In this document: piece after piece, positions 43,391-52,163 of the stretch
How positions within the stretch are numbered: the stretch's first letter is position 1
Layout: every line of letters starts with the position of its first letter
Origin: Streptomyces sp. CB00316
GTDB lineage: Bacteria; Actinomycetota; Actinomycetes; Streptomycetales; Streptomycetaceae
Assembly: GCF_001905595.1 (NCBI RefSeq)
Contig: NZ_LIXI01000009.1
Coordinates: forward strand, 62,001-126,000
DNA: 64,000 nt
Direction: 5' to 3'
Made by a program: the position numbers and the translations under genes
Notes under the pieces: generated by a model
Told to the model about the DNA's origin: nothing
What the model saw: only the letters and a program-made list of their open reading frames with translations
Databases searched by the model: none

Positions 43391-43739
43391 GGGCCGCGCC
43401 GACACCTTCAGGAGTGCCGCCCCGCAGTGGCCGCGGCGCCGGACGACGCCCCGGCCCCGGCACCCGCGGGCAGCCCGCCGACCTGGCCGTCACCGACCTC
43501 CACCACCCGTCACATCCCGTGCTCAACGCAACGCAGGTCGGTTGTGACCCAGCGCGGCCCGAGCCGCCGCGCCGCCTCACGCACCGGGCACGGCGACGTG
43601 CGGGGAGGGCCGGTCCGGCCGCAACGGGTCGGCGCGGAACAGGAATCCGGTCGGGGCTGCTGCCTGCCCACTTCGTCGCGCTCCGCCCGTCGGCCGGGAC
43701 CCGCTCAACGAACGGGTCCCGGCCGACGGGCGGGGTGGG
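43391..43739. other. intergenic region without a gene
   Basis: Long open frames here have no family features. The only structure is the bidirectional terminator at 43683-43733 between the convergent rhodanese and DUF885 genes. Confidence 0.55.
43683..43733. terminator. long bidirectional terminator
   Basis: A 21-bp perfect stem (ccgcccgtcggccgggaccc plus g, with its exact complement) around the loop ctcaacgaa, directly before the stop codon of the minus-strand DUF885 gene at 43740. Confidence 0.85.
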
Positions 43740-45428
43740 TCAGAGCCTGGACAGCTCGTCCACCAGATCGTCCAGGCCGAGCGACCCCTGGGAGAGGGCG
43801 GCCATGTGCCAGGCCTTGAGGTCGAACGCGTCGCCGTGCGCCGCGCGGGCGTTCTCCCGGCCGAGCAGCCACGCCCGCTCGCCCAGCTTGTAGCCGATGG
43901 CCTGGCCCGGCATCGACAGGTAGCGGGTCAGCTCACTCTCCACGAAGTCGGCCGGCCGCCCGCTGTGGCTGCCGAAGAACTCCTGTGCCAGGTCCGGTGT
44001 CCAGTGCTCGCCCGGGTGGAACGGCGAGTCAGCCGGAATCTCCAGCTCCAGGTGCATGCCGATGTCCACGATCACCCGGCAGGCCCGCATCATCTGCGCG
44101 TCCAGATAGCCCAGGCGCCGCTCCGCGTCGGGCAGGAAGCCCAGCTCGTCCATCAGCCGCTCCGCGTACAGCGCCCACCCCTCGGCGTTGGCGCTGACCT
44201 GGCCGAGCGACGTCTGATAGCGGGAGAGGCTGTCGGCGACATGCTTCCACTGCGCGATCTGGAGGTGGTGGCCGGGAACGCCCTCGTGGTACCAGGTCGA
44301 GACCAGGTCGTACACCGGGAAGCGAGTCTCGCCCATGGTGGGGAGCCAGGTGCGCCCGGGGCGCGAGAAGTCCTCGGAGGGACCCGTGTAGTACGGGGCC
44401 GCGGCGCCGCCGGGCGGGGCGATGCGGGACTCCACCCTCCGCACCCGTTCGGCCAGTTCGAAGTGCGTGCCGTCCAGCGCCTCGATGGCCTCGTCCATCA
44501 GGTCCTGGAGCCACTCGCGGACCTCCTCGACCCCTTCGATGTGCTTGCCGTGTACATCGAGGTGGGCGAGCGCCTCCCAGGGGCCGGCGCCCGGAAGGAT
44601 CTTCGCGGCCTCGGTCTTCATCTCGGCCAGCAGGCGGTGGTACTCGGACCACCCGTACGCGTACGCTTCGTCGAGATCGAGGTCGGTCCCGTTGAACTGG
44701 CGCGTCCAGCGGGCATAGCGCTCCCGGCCCACCGTGTCGGGTGCCCCCTCGATCGCCGGGGCGTAGACGTCACGCATCCAGTCCCGCAGGGAGGCGAAGG
44801 CGGCGGTCGCGAGCCGCGCCGCCTCGGCCAGCTCCGGACGCCGGGCCTCCGGTGCGGGGGTGATGAAGTCCGCGAAGAAGGCGGTGTTCTCGCCGCCGCC
44901 GCTCCACTCCGTGAGCTGCCCGATGAAGGTGGCGGTCGCGCGGGGCCCGGCGTACAGCTTGCGCTCAAGACCGAGTCCGAGTGAGGCCCGGTACCCCTCG
45001 ACCGCCGTCGGGACCGCGCGCAGCCGTTCCGCGATCGCCGCCCAGTCCTCCTCCGTTTCGGTGGGGGTGACCGTGAAGACCCCGATGAGACTGTGGGCGG
45101 GGGAGTGCAGGTTGGAGACGGTCCGCAGACCCTCCTCCGCGTCGTGCACGGCGAGTTCCGCCGTCAGCCGCTCCCGCAGGAGTCGCCCGCAGCGGCGTTC
45201 CTCGTCGCTTGCGGCCCCCGGCAGCCGCTCCGCGTCGTCCAGTTTCAGCAGCGTGGCACGGATGAGGTCGGCGGCCGCGGCCTGACCGGCCGGTGAGAAG
45301 TCGGGCAGGCGGCGCGAGCTTTCCGGGACACCCAGATAGGTGCCCGTGATGGGGTCGAGTTCGATGACTGCGTCGACGTAGGCGTCGGCGACCTGGCGGG
45401 GCAGCGCGCTGCTCGAAGTGTCTGACAT
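43740..45428 (-). CDS. DUF885 family putative metallopeptidase
   Basis: The 562-residue product is a DUF885 protein. The zinc-peptidase-like motif WYHEGVPGHHLQIAQWKHVA contains H-E-x3-G-H-H, with an added downstream Glu in SANAEGWALYAERLMDELGF. The N-terminus lists ADAYVDAVIELDPITGTYLG. The start is ATG 45428 with ggagg 8 nt upstream. There is no signal peptide, so it is probably a cytoplasmic peptidase; the substrate is unknown. Confidence 0.88.
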   Translation of the reverse strand: MSDTSSSALPRQVADAYVDAVIELDPITGTYLGVPESSRRLPDFSPAGQAAAADLIRATLLKLDDAERLPGAASDEERRCGRLLRERLTAELAVHDAEEGLRTVSNLHSPAHSLIGVFTVTPTETEEDWAAIAERLRAVPTAVEGYRASLGLGLERKLYAGPRATATFIGQLTEWSGGGENTAFFADFITPAPEARRPELAEAARLATAAFASLRDWMRDVYAPAIEGAPDTVGRERYARWTRQFNGTDLDLDEAYAYGWSEYHRLLAEMKTEAAKILPGAGPWEALAHLDVHGKHIEGVEEVREWLQDLMDEAIEALDGTHFELAERVRRVESRIAPPGGAAAPYYTGPSEDFSRPGRTWLPTMGETRFPVYDLVSTWYHEGVPGHHLQIAQWKHVADSLSRYQTSLGQVSANAEGWALYAERLMDELGFLPDAERRLGYLDAQMMRACRVIVDIGMHLELEIPADSPFHPGEHWTPDLAQEFFGSHSGRPADFVESELTRYLSMPGQAIGYKLGERAWLLGRENARAAHGDAFDLKAWHMAALSQGSLGLDDLVDELSRL

Positions 45429-45495
45429 GCGGACATCCTCCAACGACGGGCCCCTCCCCGTCACCACCGCCGAAGGGCGCACGTCCGAAAGACGA

Positions 45496-45984
45496 TCACG
45501 GGCGGACCGGCTCGCCTGGCGGCAGCAGCGGGCCGCAGTCCCACTGCTGGAAGATCAGCCGGGTGTCCACCCGGGCCACCTCCCGGCGCGAGGTGAACTC
45601 GTCCAGGACCAGCCGCTGGAGATCCGCCGCATCGGCCACCGCCACCTGGACCAGATAGTCGTCGGGGCCGGTGAGATGGAAGAGCGCGCGGGACTCCGGC
45701 AGGGCCCGGACCCGGTCGACGAACGGGCCGATGAGCTCGCGGCGGTGCGGCCGGACCTGGACCAGGAGCAGCGCCTGGAGACCCCGGCCGAGCTTCGCCG
45801 GATCCAGCCGGAGCTGATCGCCGAGGATGACACCGGAACGGCGCAGCCGGGTCACCCGGTCCAGGCAGGTCGAGGGCGCCACCCCCACCTCGGCGGCGAG
45901 CTCCCGGTAGGTGGTCCGTGCGTCGTTCTGCAACAGCCGCAGAATCTGCAGATCCACCGGATCCAGAGCGACAGAATCGGTCAT
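45496..45984 (-). CDS. Lrp/AsnC-family regulator
   Basis: The 162-residue product has LDPVDLQILRLLQNDARTTY and VGVAPSTCLDRVTRLRRSGV for the HTH, then the RAM domain with LQALLLVQVRPHRREL. It lies 59 bp from the divergent trans-sulfuration-type gene, the classical arrangement for local control of an amino-acid-degrading enzyme. An interrupted dyad lies in that gap. Confidence 0.9.
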   Translation of the reverse strand: MTDSVALDPVDLQILRLLQNDARTTYRELAAEVGVAPSTCLDRVTRLRRSGVILGDQLRLDPAKLGRGLQALLLVQVRPHRRELIGPFVDRVRALPESRALFHLTGPDDYLVQVAVADAADLQRLVLDEFTSRREVARVDTRLIFQQWDCGPLLPPGEPVRP

Positions 45985-45993
45985 ATGGCGAAC

Positions 45994-46016
45994 GTAGCAC
46001 GGTCTTTTACCGCTAC
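45994..46016. promoter_or_regulatory. candidate Lrp/AsnC operator
   Basis: GTAG-ca-CGGT-ctttt-ACCG-CTAC is an interrupted dyad located between the divergent AsnC and trans-sulfuration genes. The spacing fits an Lrp-type site, which tends to be loose; support is positional only. Confidence 0.35.
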
Positions 46017-46043
46017 GAGCCGGTAACTGTTCAGGGTGTTGTC

Positions 46044-47288
46044 ATGGACAACGAAGTCTCGACGACGCCCCTCGCCCCCACCCCGTCCAGGGCGCTGGCC
46101 ACCGAAGCCGTGCACGCCGGACGCGACGACCTCGCCTCCCTCGGCCTGCACGCCCCTCCGCTCGACCTGTCCACCACCTACCCCTCCTACGACTCGCGCG
46201 GCGAGGCCGAGCGGATCGACACCTTCGCCACCACGGGCGCCCGGCCGGACGGCCCGCCCGTCTACGCGCGGCTGGACAACCCGACCACCGCGCGCTTCGA
46301 GACGGCGCTCGCCCGACTGGAGGGGACCGACAGCGCTGTCGCGTTCGCCAGCGGGATGGCGGCTCTCACGGCGGTCCTGCTGGCCCGCGCGAGCATGGGA
46401 CTGCGCCATGTCGTCGCGGTCCGGCCCCTCTACGGCTGCAGCGACCACCTGCTGGGTGCCGGGCTGCTGGGCACCGAGGTGACCTGGACCGACCCGGCGG
46501 GCATCGCCGACGCGATCCGCCCGGACACGGGTCTGGTGATGGTCGAGACCCCGGCCAACCCCACCCTGGCCGAGATCGACATCCGGGCCGTCGCCCACTC
46601 CTGCGGCTCCGTGCCGCTCCTGGTCGACAACACCTTCGCCACCCCGGTGCTCCAGCGCCCCGTCGAACACGGCGCCCGGATCGTCCTGCACAGCGCCACC
46701 AAGTACCTCGGCGGACACGGCGATGTGATGGGCGGAGTCGTGGCCTGCGACGAGGAGTTCGCCGCCCGGCTGCGCCAGGTGCGGTTCGCCACCGGGGGCG
46801 TGTTGCACCCGCTGGCCGGCTACTTGCTCCTGCGGGGACTGTCCACCCTTCCGGTACGCGTACGTGCCGCCTCGGCGACCGCCGCCGAACTCTCGCGCAG
46901 GCTGACCGCCGACCCCCGGATCGCCCGGGTGCACTACCCGGCGATCGGCGGGGCGATGGTCTCCTTCGAGGTGTACGGGGACCCGCACGCCGTGATCGCC
47001 GGCGTACGGCTCATCACCCCCGCCGTCAGCCTGGGCAGCGTGGACTCGCTGATCCAGCACCCGGCCTCCATCAGCCACCGCATCGTGGAGGAGGGCGACC
47101 GGCAGGCGTCCGGCGTCGGTGACCGGCTGCTGCGCATGTCGGTCGGGCTGGAGGACGTCGAGGATCTCTGGGCCGACCTGTGCCAGGCCCTCAGCGACGG
47201 GCCCGTTCCGCGGGTTCGGACCGCTGAGCGGGTCGCGAGTCCGTCGGCTGAGCCGTCCGCTCCGTCGCACTCGTCAGTCGCGCGGTGA
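46044..47288 (+). CDS. trans-sulfuration PLP enzyme (cystathionine/methionine gamma-lyase type)
   Basis: The 414-residue Cys/Met-metabolism PLP enzyme has ATEAVHAGRDDLASLGLHAP, PVYARLDNPTTARFETALAR, the phosphate loop SGMAALTAVLLARASM, LLVDNTFATPVLQRP and the PLP Lys in LHSATKYLGGHGDVMGGVVA. Gamma-lyase, gamma-synthase and O-acetylhomoserine sulfhydrylase cannot be told apart here. Control by the divergent AsnC is likely. The last 98 bp overlap the convergent GNAT gene and encode a Ser/Pro tail. Confidence 0.88.
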   Translation: MDNEVSTTPLAPTPSRALATEAVHAGRDDLASLGLHAPPLDLSTTYPSYDSRGEAERIDTFATTGARPDGPPVYARLDNPTTARFETALARLEGTDSAVAFASGMAALTAVLLARASMGLRHVVAVRPLYGCSDHLLGAGLLGTEVTWTDPAGIADAIRPDTGLVMVETPANPTLAEIDIRAVAHSCGSVPLLVDNTFATPVLQRPVEHGARIVLHSATKYLGGHGDVMGGVVACDEEFAARLRQVRFATGGVLHPLAGYLLLRGLSTLPVRVRAASATAAELSRRLTADPRIARVHYPAIGGAMVSFEVYGDPHAVIAGVRLITPAVSLGSVDSLIQHPASISHRIVEEGDRQASGVGDRLLRMSVGLEDVEDLWADLCQALSDGPVPRVRTAERVASPSAEPSAPSHSSVAR

Positions 47289-48633
47289 TGACCAGGGTGC
47301 CTTCCTCGATCTGGTAATCGAGGGGCAGCTCCAGGGCGCGCATCGCCGCGACCATGCCGGTGTTGCGGGACTGGGTGACGGCGTACACGCTGTCGCAGCC
47401 CGCCTCCTCGGCGAGCTGCACCAGACGGCCGAGCAGCTCCGAACCGATGCCCCGGCGCTGCCAGTCGTCCTCGACGAGGAGGGCCACTTCGGTCTCGTCG
47501 CCGTCCCAGAGGAGGTGGCCCAGGGCCACCAGCTTGCCGGAGGCGGTCTGGACGGCCAGCGTGCGGCCGAACCGTGGGCTCAGCAGGTGGTCCAGGTAGC
47601 GGTCCGCGTCCCCGACGGGCCCGTGGTAGCGCAGGCCCAGGGTGCGCGGGGAGCACCGGTCGTGCATGGCGCGGGCGGCGGCGAGATCGCTGCGGTCCGC
47701 GCGGCGCACGGTGATCTCGTTGCCCTCGGGCAGCGTGAGGATGTCCTCGCTACGGGGCACCCGCGGGCCGAGCCGGGCGTCCAGCTCCACCAGGGCGCGG
47801 GCCCGGGCGAACTCGGTCGGGGTGAACGGCAGATAGGGCCGCTCGACGGAGATGACGCCGCCGGACGGGTCGCGCAGGCGCATCACCGTCTCCTCCAGCA
47901 CGCCTTCGACCGGGGCGCTCTCCCCGGTCGGGCGGCCGGTGATGGAGACGGCGGGCAGCGAGTGGATGGTGCACCGGCCGAGCAACTGGCGGAGGGCGAG
48001 GGGGAGTTCCGCTGCGTCGAGCGCCGTGCGGGTGGCCAGCGAGAGCACCCGGGTCGGCGTGTCGACCAGATCGTGGGTGTCTGCCCGCTCGATCCAGGTG
48101 GAGGTGCCGCCGGCGCCCGAGATCTGCCGGGTCAGCTCCGGCGCCGGGAGCGAGGCGGGCGCCCGCAGCAGGAACTCGTCGACCGTCCCGTCGGCCAGCG
48201 GGTGGGTCTGGAGCGTCAGGATGTCGATACGGAGCCGGGCGAGCACCAGGCACAGCGCGGCCAGACTGCCCGGGGCGTCACGCACGGTCGTCCGCATCCG
48301 CCACAGGACCGTCTCCCCGGCGCCCGCGCCGGCCTCGGCTCCGGACCCGTCGATCGAACCGGTGGTCTCGTCCGGCGCCGGATCGGACGCGCCCGGTTCC
48401 TTCGGCGGGGGAGCGTTGCTGTGCCGGCGCGCCCACCACGTGTGGAACGTCGCCGTGGCCACCAGGGCCACGGCCGACGCCATGAGCAGGTAGGGCCCGT
48501 CGGGCTGGTGCCCGATCAGGTTGGCGATCGCGTCGGCCACGGCGACCGCGGTGAACAGCGCGGCCAGCTCGATCAGGTCCCGCCGCCAGTGGTGCGGACG
48601 GCGGGCGGTCTTCGAAGACGTCACATCAGTCAT
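47191..48633 (-). CDS. membrane-ACT-GNAT fusion acetyltransferase
   Basis: A 480-residue fusion. Residues of about 20-65 are two membrane helices (LIELAALFTAVAVADAIANL; YLLMASAVALVATATFHTWW). A Pro/Gly/Ala linker follows, then an ACT-like domain (TVRDAPGSLAALCLVLARLR with DILTLQTHPLAD), then a GNAT domain at about 340-450 with the acetyl-CoA loop EVALLVEDDWQRRGIGSELL. An ACT domain suggests allosteric control by an amino acid. The ATG at 48633 has aaggac close by. It overlaps the convergent trans-sulfuration gene by 98 bp. Confidence 0.82.
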   Translation of the reverse strand: MTDVTSSKTARRPHHWRRDLIELAALFTAVAVADAIANLIGHQPDGPYLLMASAVALVATATFHTWWARRHSNAPPPKEPGASDPAPDETTGSIDGSGAEAGAGAGETVLWRMRTTVRDAPGSLAALCLVLARLRIDILTLQTHPLADGTVDEFLLRAPASLPAPELTRQISGAGGTSTWIERADTHDLVDTPTRVLSLATRTALDAAELPLALRQLLGRCTIHSLPAVSITGRPTGESAPVEGVLEETVMRLRDPSGGVISVERPYLPFTPTEFARARALVELDARLGPRVPRSEDILTLPEGNEITVRRADRSDLAAARAMHDRCSPRTLGLRYHGPVGDADRYLDHLLSPRFGRTLAVQTASGKLVALGHLLWDGDETEVALLVEDDWQRRGIGSELLGRLVQLAEEAGCDSVYAVTQSRNTGMVAAMRALELPLDYQIEEGTLVITARLTSATERTAQPTDSRPAQRSEPAERARR

Positions 48634-48661
48634 GTCCTTACTCTGGATGACTGGTGTTGCC

Positions 48662-48765
48662 TGATCACGAACACCTTGTGACTGATGGGTTAAGTGTGGA
48701 TCTGATCCCCTATCGGCGTTTTTCGGCCGCATCTTGTGTCCTGTGATCAGCCTGGTTCGTGATCA
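48662..48765. repeat. 11-bp inverted repeat flanking a promoter region
   Basis: tgatcacgaac at 48662-48672 and its exact complement gttcgtgatca at 48755-48765 are 82 bp apart. The outer copy covers the stop codon of a broken minus-strand gene. They flank the upstream region of the ACT-GNAT gene. They could be paired operator sites or recombination relics. Confidence 0.5.
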
Positions 48766-49720
48766 CTGAGGCCCCTGACCGCTGTCCCTGACGATGGCCG
48801 CGTGCAGGCGGGCGGCCTGCCGGACGGTCTGCGAGGACCCCTTGCGCCCGGCCGTCGCGGCCAGCCCGGCGATCGGCTCGATCCCCTCCGCACCGCCGTG
48901 CTCGATGCCTTCCGTACCGCAGCGCTCGGCGCACTCCGCCGCCACGGCCAGCAGGTCCCCGAGGCCCCGGGGCGCCTTCCGTACGCAAGCAGGGTGGGCA
49001 GCGCCGTGGCGAGCACGCCCAGCACGGTCCGGTACGCACCTGTGGCGGCCGCCGTCCGGGCGGCGTCGGCCAACCGGTTGACAGTGCTGTCACTGGGGCA
49101 CCGAGCAGTGCCCGCACTGGGCCGCCACACTGCCCGAGGACGGGGAGACCCTGGCCGCCTGGCTGATGCGGGGCCTGGTTCCTGCCGCCGCTGATGGAGA
49201 CGGGGGGCGAGGCCGGTGTCGCGGTGCACCTCGCCCTGGCCTACGGGCTGGGCGCCCGGCACCCCGAGGACCGGATATCCGCGGTGGACGCGCTCCTCGT
49301 GCTGGCCGCTCAGGGGCGACTGGACACGGCGCTGCTGGGGCGTGAGCTGGGGGCGCTCGTCGACCACGACCTGGTCAAGGCCCGCACCAGCTTCTTCTCC
49401 CGGCGGAAGAGGACCGAGCCCGACACCTCGGCGAGATCCCCGGTGGACAGCTCGCCCCGTGCGTCCAGCCGAGCGAGCACGTCCTGGGCATGGGAGGCCA
49501 CCACGGAGATGCCGTCCGCCGCCATGCCCATCCAGTCGCGGAGGTGGGCCCTCTCCTCGTCCTCCGTGATGCTGGCGGGTCACACACCGTTCGGCCAGCT
49601 GCGACCGGTCGAGCACGCCCTCCTCGGCGAGCGCGCAGAGCGCGGCCGGCCAGATCGTCCCGGTGATCGTGGCTCGACCACTGACTGACGTCCTGCTGGG
49701 CTGTCTCCGCGTTGTCCTGT
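48763..49720 (-). pseudogene. DUF6493-like gene remnant with an internal inversion
   Basis: Three pieces of one protein family are recognisable in the wrong relative orientation. Minus strand 49720-49384 reads GTIWPAALCALAEEGVLDRS, then MGMAADGISVVASHAQDVLA and SVLFRREKKLVRA. Plus strand about 49090-49382 reads HWAATLPEDGETLAAW, then METGGEAGVAVHLALAYGLG, HPEDRISAVDALLVLAAQGR and ELGALVDHDLVKA. Minus strand 49081-48763 resumes with NRLADAARTAAATGAYRTVL and LLAVAAECAERCG, then GRKGSSQTVRQAARLHAAIV and stop. Re-inverting the middle piece would join VKA to NRLADAA in frame. Frameshifts near 48955 and 49170 add to the decay. Assignment to DUF6493 (SWIM-associated) is from memory. Confidence 0.65.
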
Positions 49721-49782
49721 CCGGCCGCCGGGAGCTGTTCAACGGGCCCCGGAGCAGCCGCCCGCTCAGTTCAGGTGGTCCC

Positions 49783-51375
49783 TCACTGGCCGACGCGGCC
49801 CGGCCGCAGAACCTTGGTGAACAGCACCCCGCCGCCCTCCGCCCGCAGACGTACCGTCAGCTCCGCGCTGTCGCCGTCGATCTCGACCTCTCCGAAGAAC
49901 TGCGGCGACTCCATCGGCGACACATTGGCCCGGTCCGGCGCCCGGACGAAGACACGGTCGGGTCCGAAGGTGCCGTCCAGTGCGTTGGCCGGAAATCCCC
50001 CAGCGGCCAGCGGGCCCGAGACGAACTCCCAGAACGGTGCGAAATCCTTGAACGCCGCCCGCTCGGGGGCGTAGTGCTGCGCCGAGGTGTAGTGCACGTC
50101 GGCCGTCAGCCACAGGGTGCCGGTGACCTTGCGGTGCTTGATGAACCGCAGCAGCTCGGCGATCTGCAGCTCACGCCCGAGCGGAGCCCCCGGATCGCCC
50201 TGTGCCACCGCCTCGAAGTCCGTCGCCCCGTCCGGTACCACCAGGCCGAGCGGCATGTCGGCCGCGATCACCTTCCACACCGCGCGGGACTCGGCAAGGG
50301 AGCGTTTGAGCCAGCGCAGCTGCTCGGCACCGAGGATGCCGGTCGTGTCGTCGGCCTGCCGGCCGGGGGAGTTGCGGTTGCGGTGCGAGCGCATGTCGAG
50401 GACGAAGACGTCCAGCAGCGGTCCGTGGTGGACGACCCGGTACATGCGGGAGCGCCGCGAGGAGGCGCCGTACGAGCTGTTCGGCGCCGATACGGGAAAG
50501 TACTCGTGGAAGGCGCGCGCGGAGCGGGCCGCGAGGATGTCGACGTTCTTCTCGGTGTAGCGCGTGTCGTCGAGGATCTGGCCGGGGTACCAGTTGTTGC
50601 GTACCTCGTGGTCGTCCCACTGGACGACGGAGGGGACCTGCGCGTTGAACCGCCGGACGTTGCGGTCGAGCAGGTTGTAGCGGAAGTTCCCCCGGTACTC
50701 GTCCAGCGTCTCGGCGACCTTGGCCTTCTCCTCGGTCATGACGTTGTGCCAGGTCCTGCCGTCGGGCAGGGTCACGCTCGGCTGGAGCGGCCCGTCCGCG
50801 TAGACGGTGTCGCCGCTGCACAGGAAGAAGTCCGGGTCGAGGCGGCGCATCTCCTCGTAGACGCGGTAGCCGCCGATGTCCGGGTTGATGCCCCACCCCT
50901 GCCCCGCGATGTCCCCGGACCACAGGAAGCGCACCCCGTCATGGCGCCGGGCCGGAGCGGTACGGAAGGTTCCGTACACCGGTTTACCCGTACGGCGCGG
51001 ATCGCCGGGGTCGGCCAGCGTGACGCGGTAGTGCACCTGCTCGCCCGCCGGAAGGCCGTACAGGGGAGTGGTGCCGGTGAAGTCCGACCCCGGGCCGATC
51101 AGCGGCCCGTACCAGGTCCGGGCCCGGCGGAAGGACTCGGTCGACGCGGTCTCCACCAGCATCCGGGCGGGCCGGTCCGACCGCACCCACACCAGCGCGG
51201 ACGAGGCGGTGACGCTCCCCACCTGCACGCCCCACGCCGCCTCCGGCCGTCCCGCCAGCGCCAGGGCGGGAGCCGCGCCGACGGCCGTGGTCATGGCGGC
51301 CGCGGCCGGGACGAGCAGCGAGCCCCGCAGAACGGTACGGCGGGCCGGCGAGGGGATGTGCGGACGGTGCGGCAT
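49783..51375 (-). CDS. phoD: PhoD-like alkaline phosphatase/phosphodiesterase
   Basis: The 530-residue product has a twin-arginine signal (ARRTVLRGSLLVPAAAAMTT), an N-terminal fibronectin-like PhoD_N domain (VWVRSDRPARMLVETASTES) and the catalytic PhoD domain: FLWSGDIAGQGWGINPDIGG, FFLCSGDTVYADGPLQPSVT, VVQWDDHEVRNNWYPGQILD, VFVLDMRSHRNRNSPGRQ and TGTLWLTADVHYTSAQHYAP. These supply the Asp, His and Cys metal ligands for Fe and Ca. Exported folded through Tat. ggagg is 7 nt before the ATG. A PHO-box-like site lies upstream, so induction by phosphate limitation is likely. Confidence 0.93.
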   Translation of the reverse strand: MPHRPHIPSPARRTVLRGSLLVPAAAAMTTAVGAAPALALAGRPEAAWGVQVGSVTASSALVWVRSDRPARMLVETASTESFRRARTWYGPLIGPGSDFTGTTPLYGLPAGEQVHYRVTLADPGDPRRTGKPVYGTFRTAPARRHDGVRFLWSGDIAGQGWGINPDIGGYRVYEEMRRLDPDFFLCSGDTVYADGPLQPSVTLPDGRTWHNVMTEEKAKVAETLDEYRGNFRYNLLDRNVRRFNAQVPSVVQWDDHEVRNNWYPGQILDDTRYTEKNVDILAARSARAFHEYFPVSAPNSSYGASSRRSRMYRVVHHGPLLDVFVLDMRSHRNRNSPGRQADDTTGILGAEQLRWLKRSLAESRAVWKVIAADMPLGLVVPDGATDFEAVAQGDPGAPLGRELQIAELLRFIKHRKVTGTLWLTADVHYTSAQHYAPERAAFKDFAPFWEFVSGPLAAGGFPANALDGTFGPDRVFVRAPDRANVSPMESPQFFGEVEIDGDSAELTVRLRAEGGGVLFTKVLRPGRVGQ

Positions 51376-51493
51376 CGAAGCGCCTCCAGGACGGTGGGCG
51401 GAACGGACGGGCGGAAACCGGGCCGGGGCGGCCGCAGCGCTCCGCCGGACCTGAGCCGGTCTCCGCCCCCATGCCTAGTGGGCCGCGGAAACC

Positions 51494-51515
51494 GCTGTCC
51501 CAACGCCAGGTGAAC
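51494..51515 (-). promoter_or_regulatory. candidate PHO box upstream of phoD
   Basis: Read on the minus strand, GTTCACCTGGC-GTTGGGACAGC is two 11-bp direct units; the first matches the PhoP GTTCACC consensus exactly and the second keeps the GTT start only. A -10-like TAGGCA (complement of 51472-51477) follows at the distance that puts the second unit over the -35 region, the usual PhoP layout in Streptomyces. phoD begins at 51375. Confidence 0.5.
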
Positions 51516-51535
51516 GGGGTCGGTCCGATGAGCCG

Positions 51536-52163
51536 TCAGGCCCGAGCACCCGCGCCCGGGTCCCCGCGCGGCCGCGAGCATCCCGACGCCCCGGGAGATG
51601 TCCCCCGCCCCCAGATGGGCGTAGCCGAGCCGAGCACGAGCGCCACCGTGCCGTCCTGCGGCCCGGCCTCCCCGCAGTCGCTCAGCGGCCGCAGCGCGAT
51701 GCCCGCCCGGTCCGCGCGGCTCAGGAACGCGCCTTCGGGACCGTACCGTTCGGGCAGCCGCGCGATGATGTGCAGCCCGGCGGCGATGCCGCTGACCGCC
51801 GTACCCGGGAAGTGCTCACCGAGGGCGGCCACCAGCGCGTCCCGGCGCTCCCGATAGGCGCGCTGGCAGCGGCGCAGCTGCCGGTCGTAGGCGCCGCGGA
51901 CGATGAAGTCGGCCAGAACCGCCTGGTCGATGGCGGGGTTTCCCAGGTCCATAGTCCGCCTCGCGCGCCCAGTCGAGCAACTCACGGCGGCGCTCGGCGG
52001 AGTAGGCGATTCCGGGGGGAACTGGTGCGCCGCCGCGCGCACTCCGTCGCTCACCCAGGTCCCCGCGCCCTGCCCGCTGCGCAGATAGCTCTCGGCGGTC
52101 AGCTGTTCGTACGCCTCGGTGACCAGCCCGCGTGACACCCCGAGATCTGCGGAGAGTTCCCGG
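51536..52163 (-). pseudogene. MocR/PdxR-type regulator remnant
   Basis: The winged-helix part RELSADLGVSRGLVTEAYEQ and LTAESYLRSGQGAGTWVSDG is followed, after loss of most of the aminotransferase domain and a frameshift (ERRRELLDWAREADY lies in another frame), by the C-terminal part AIDQAVLADFIVRGAYDRQL, RRCQRAYRERRDALVAALGE and GIAAGLHIIARLPERYG. The 5' end is cut off within the helix-turn-helix at about 52160 and abuts an EamA fragment. MocR proteins respond to PLP and often control a divergent EamA gene, as here. Confidence 0.72.
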
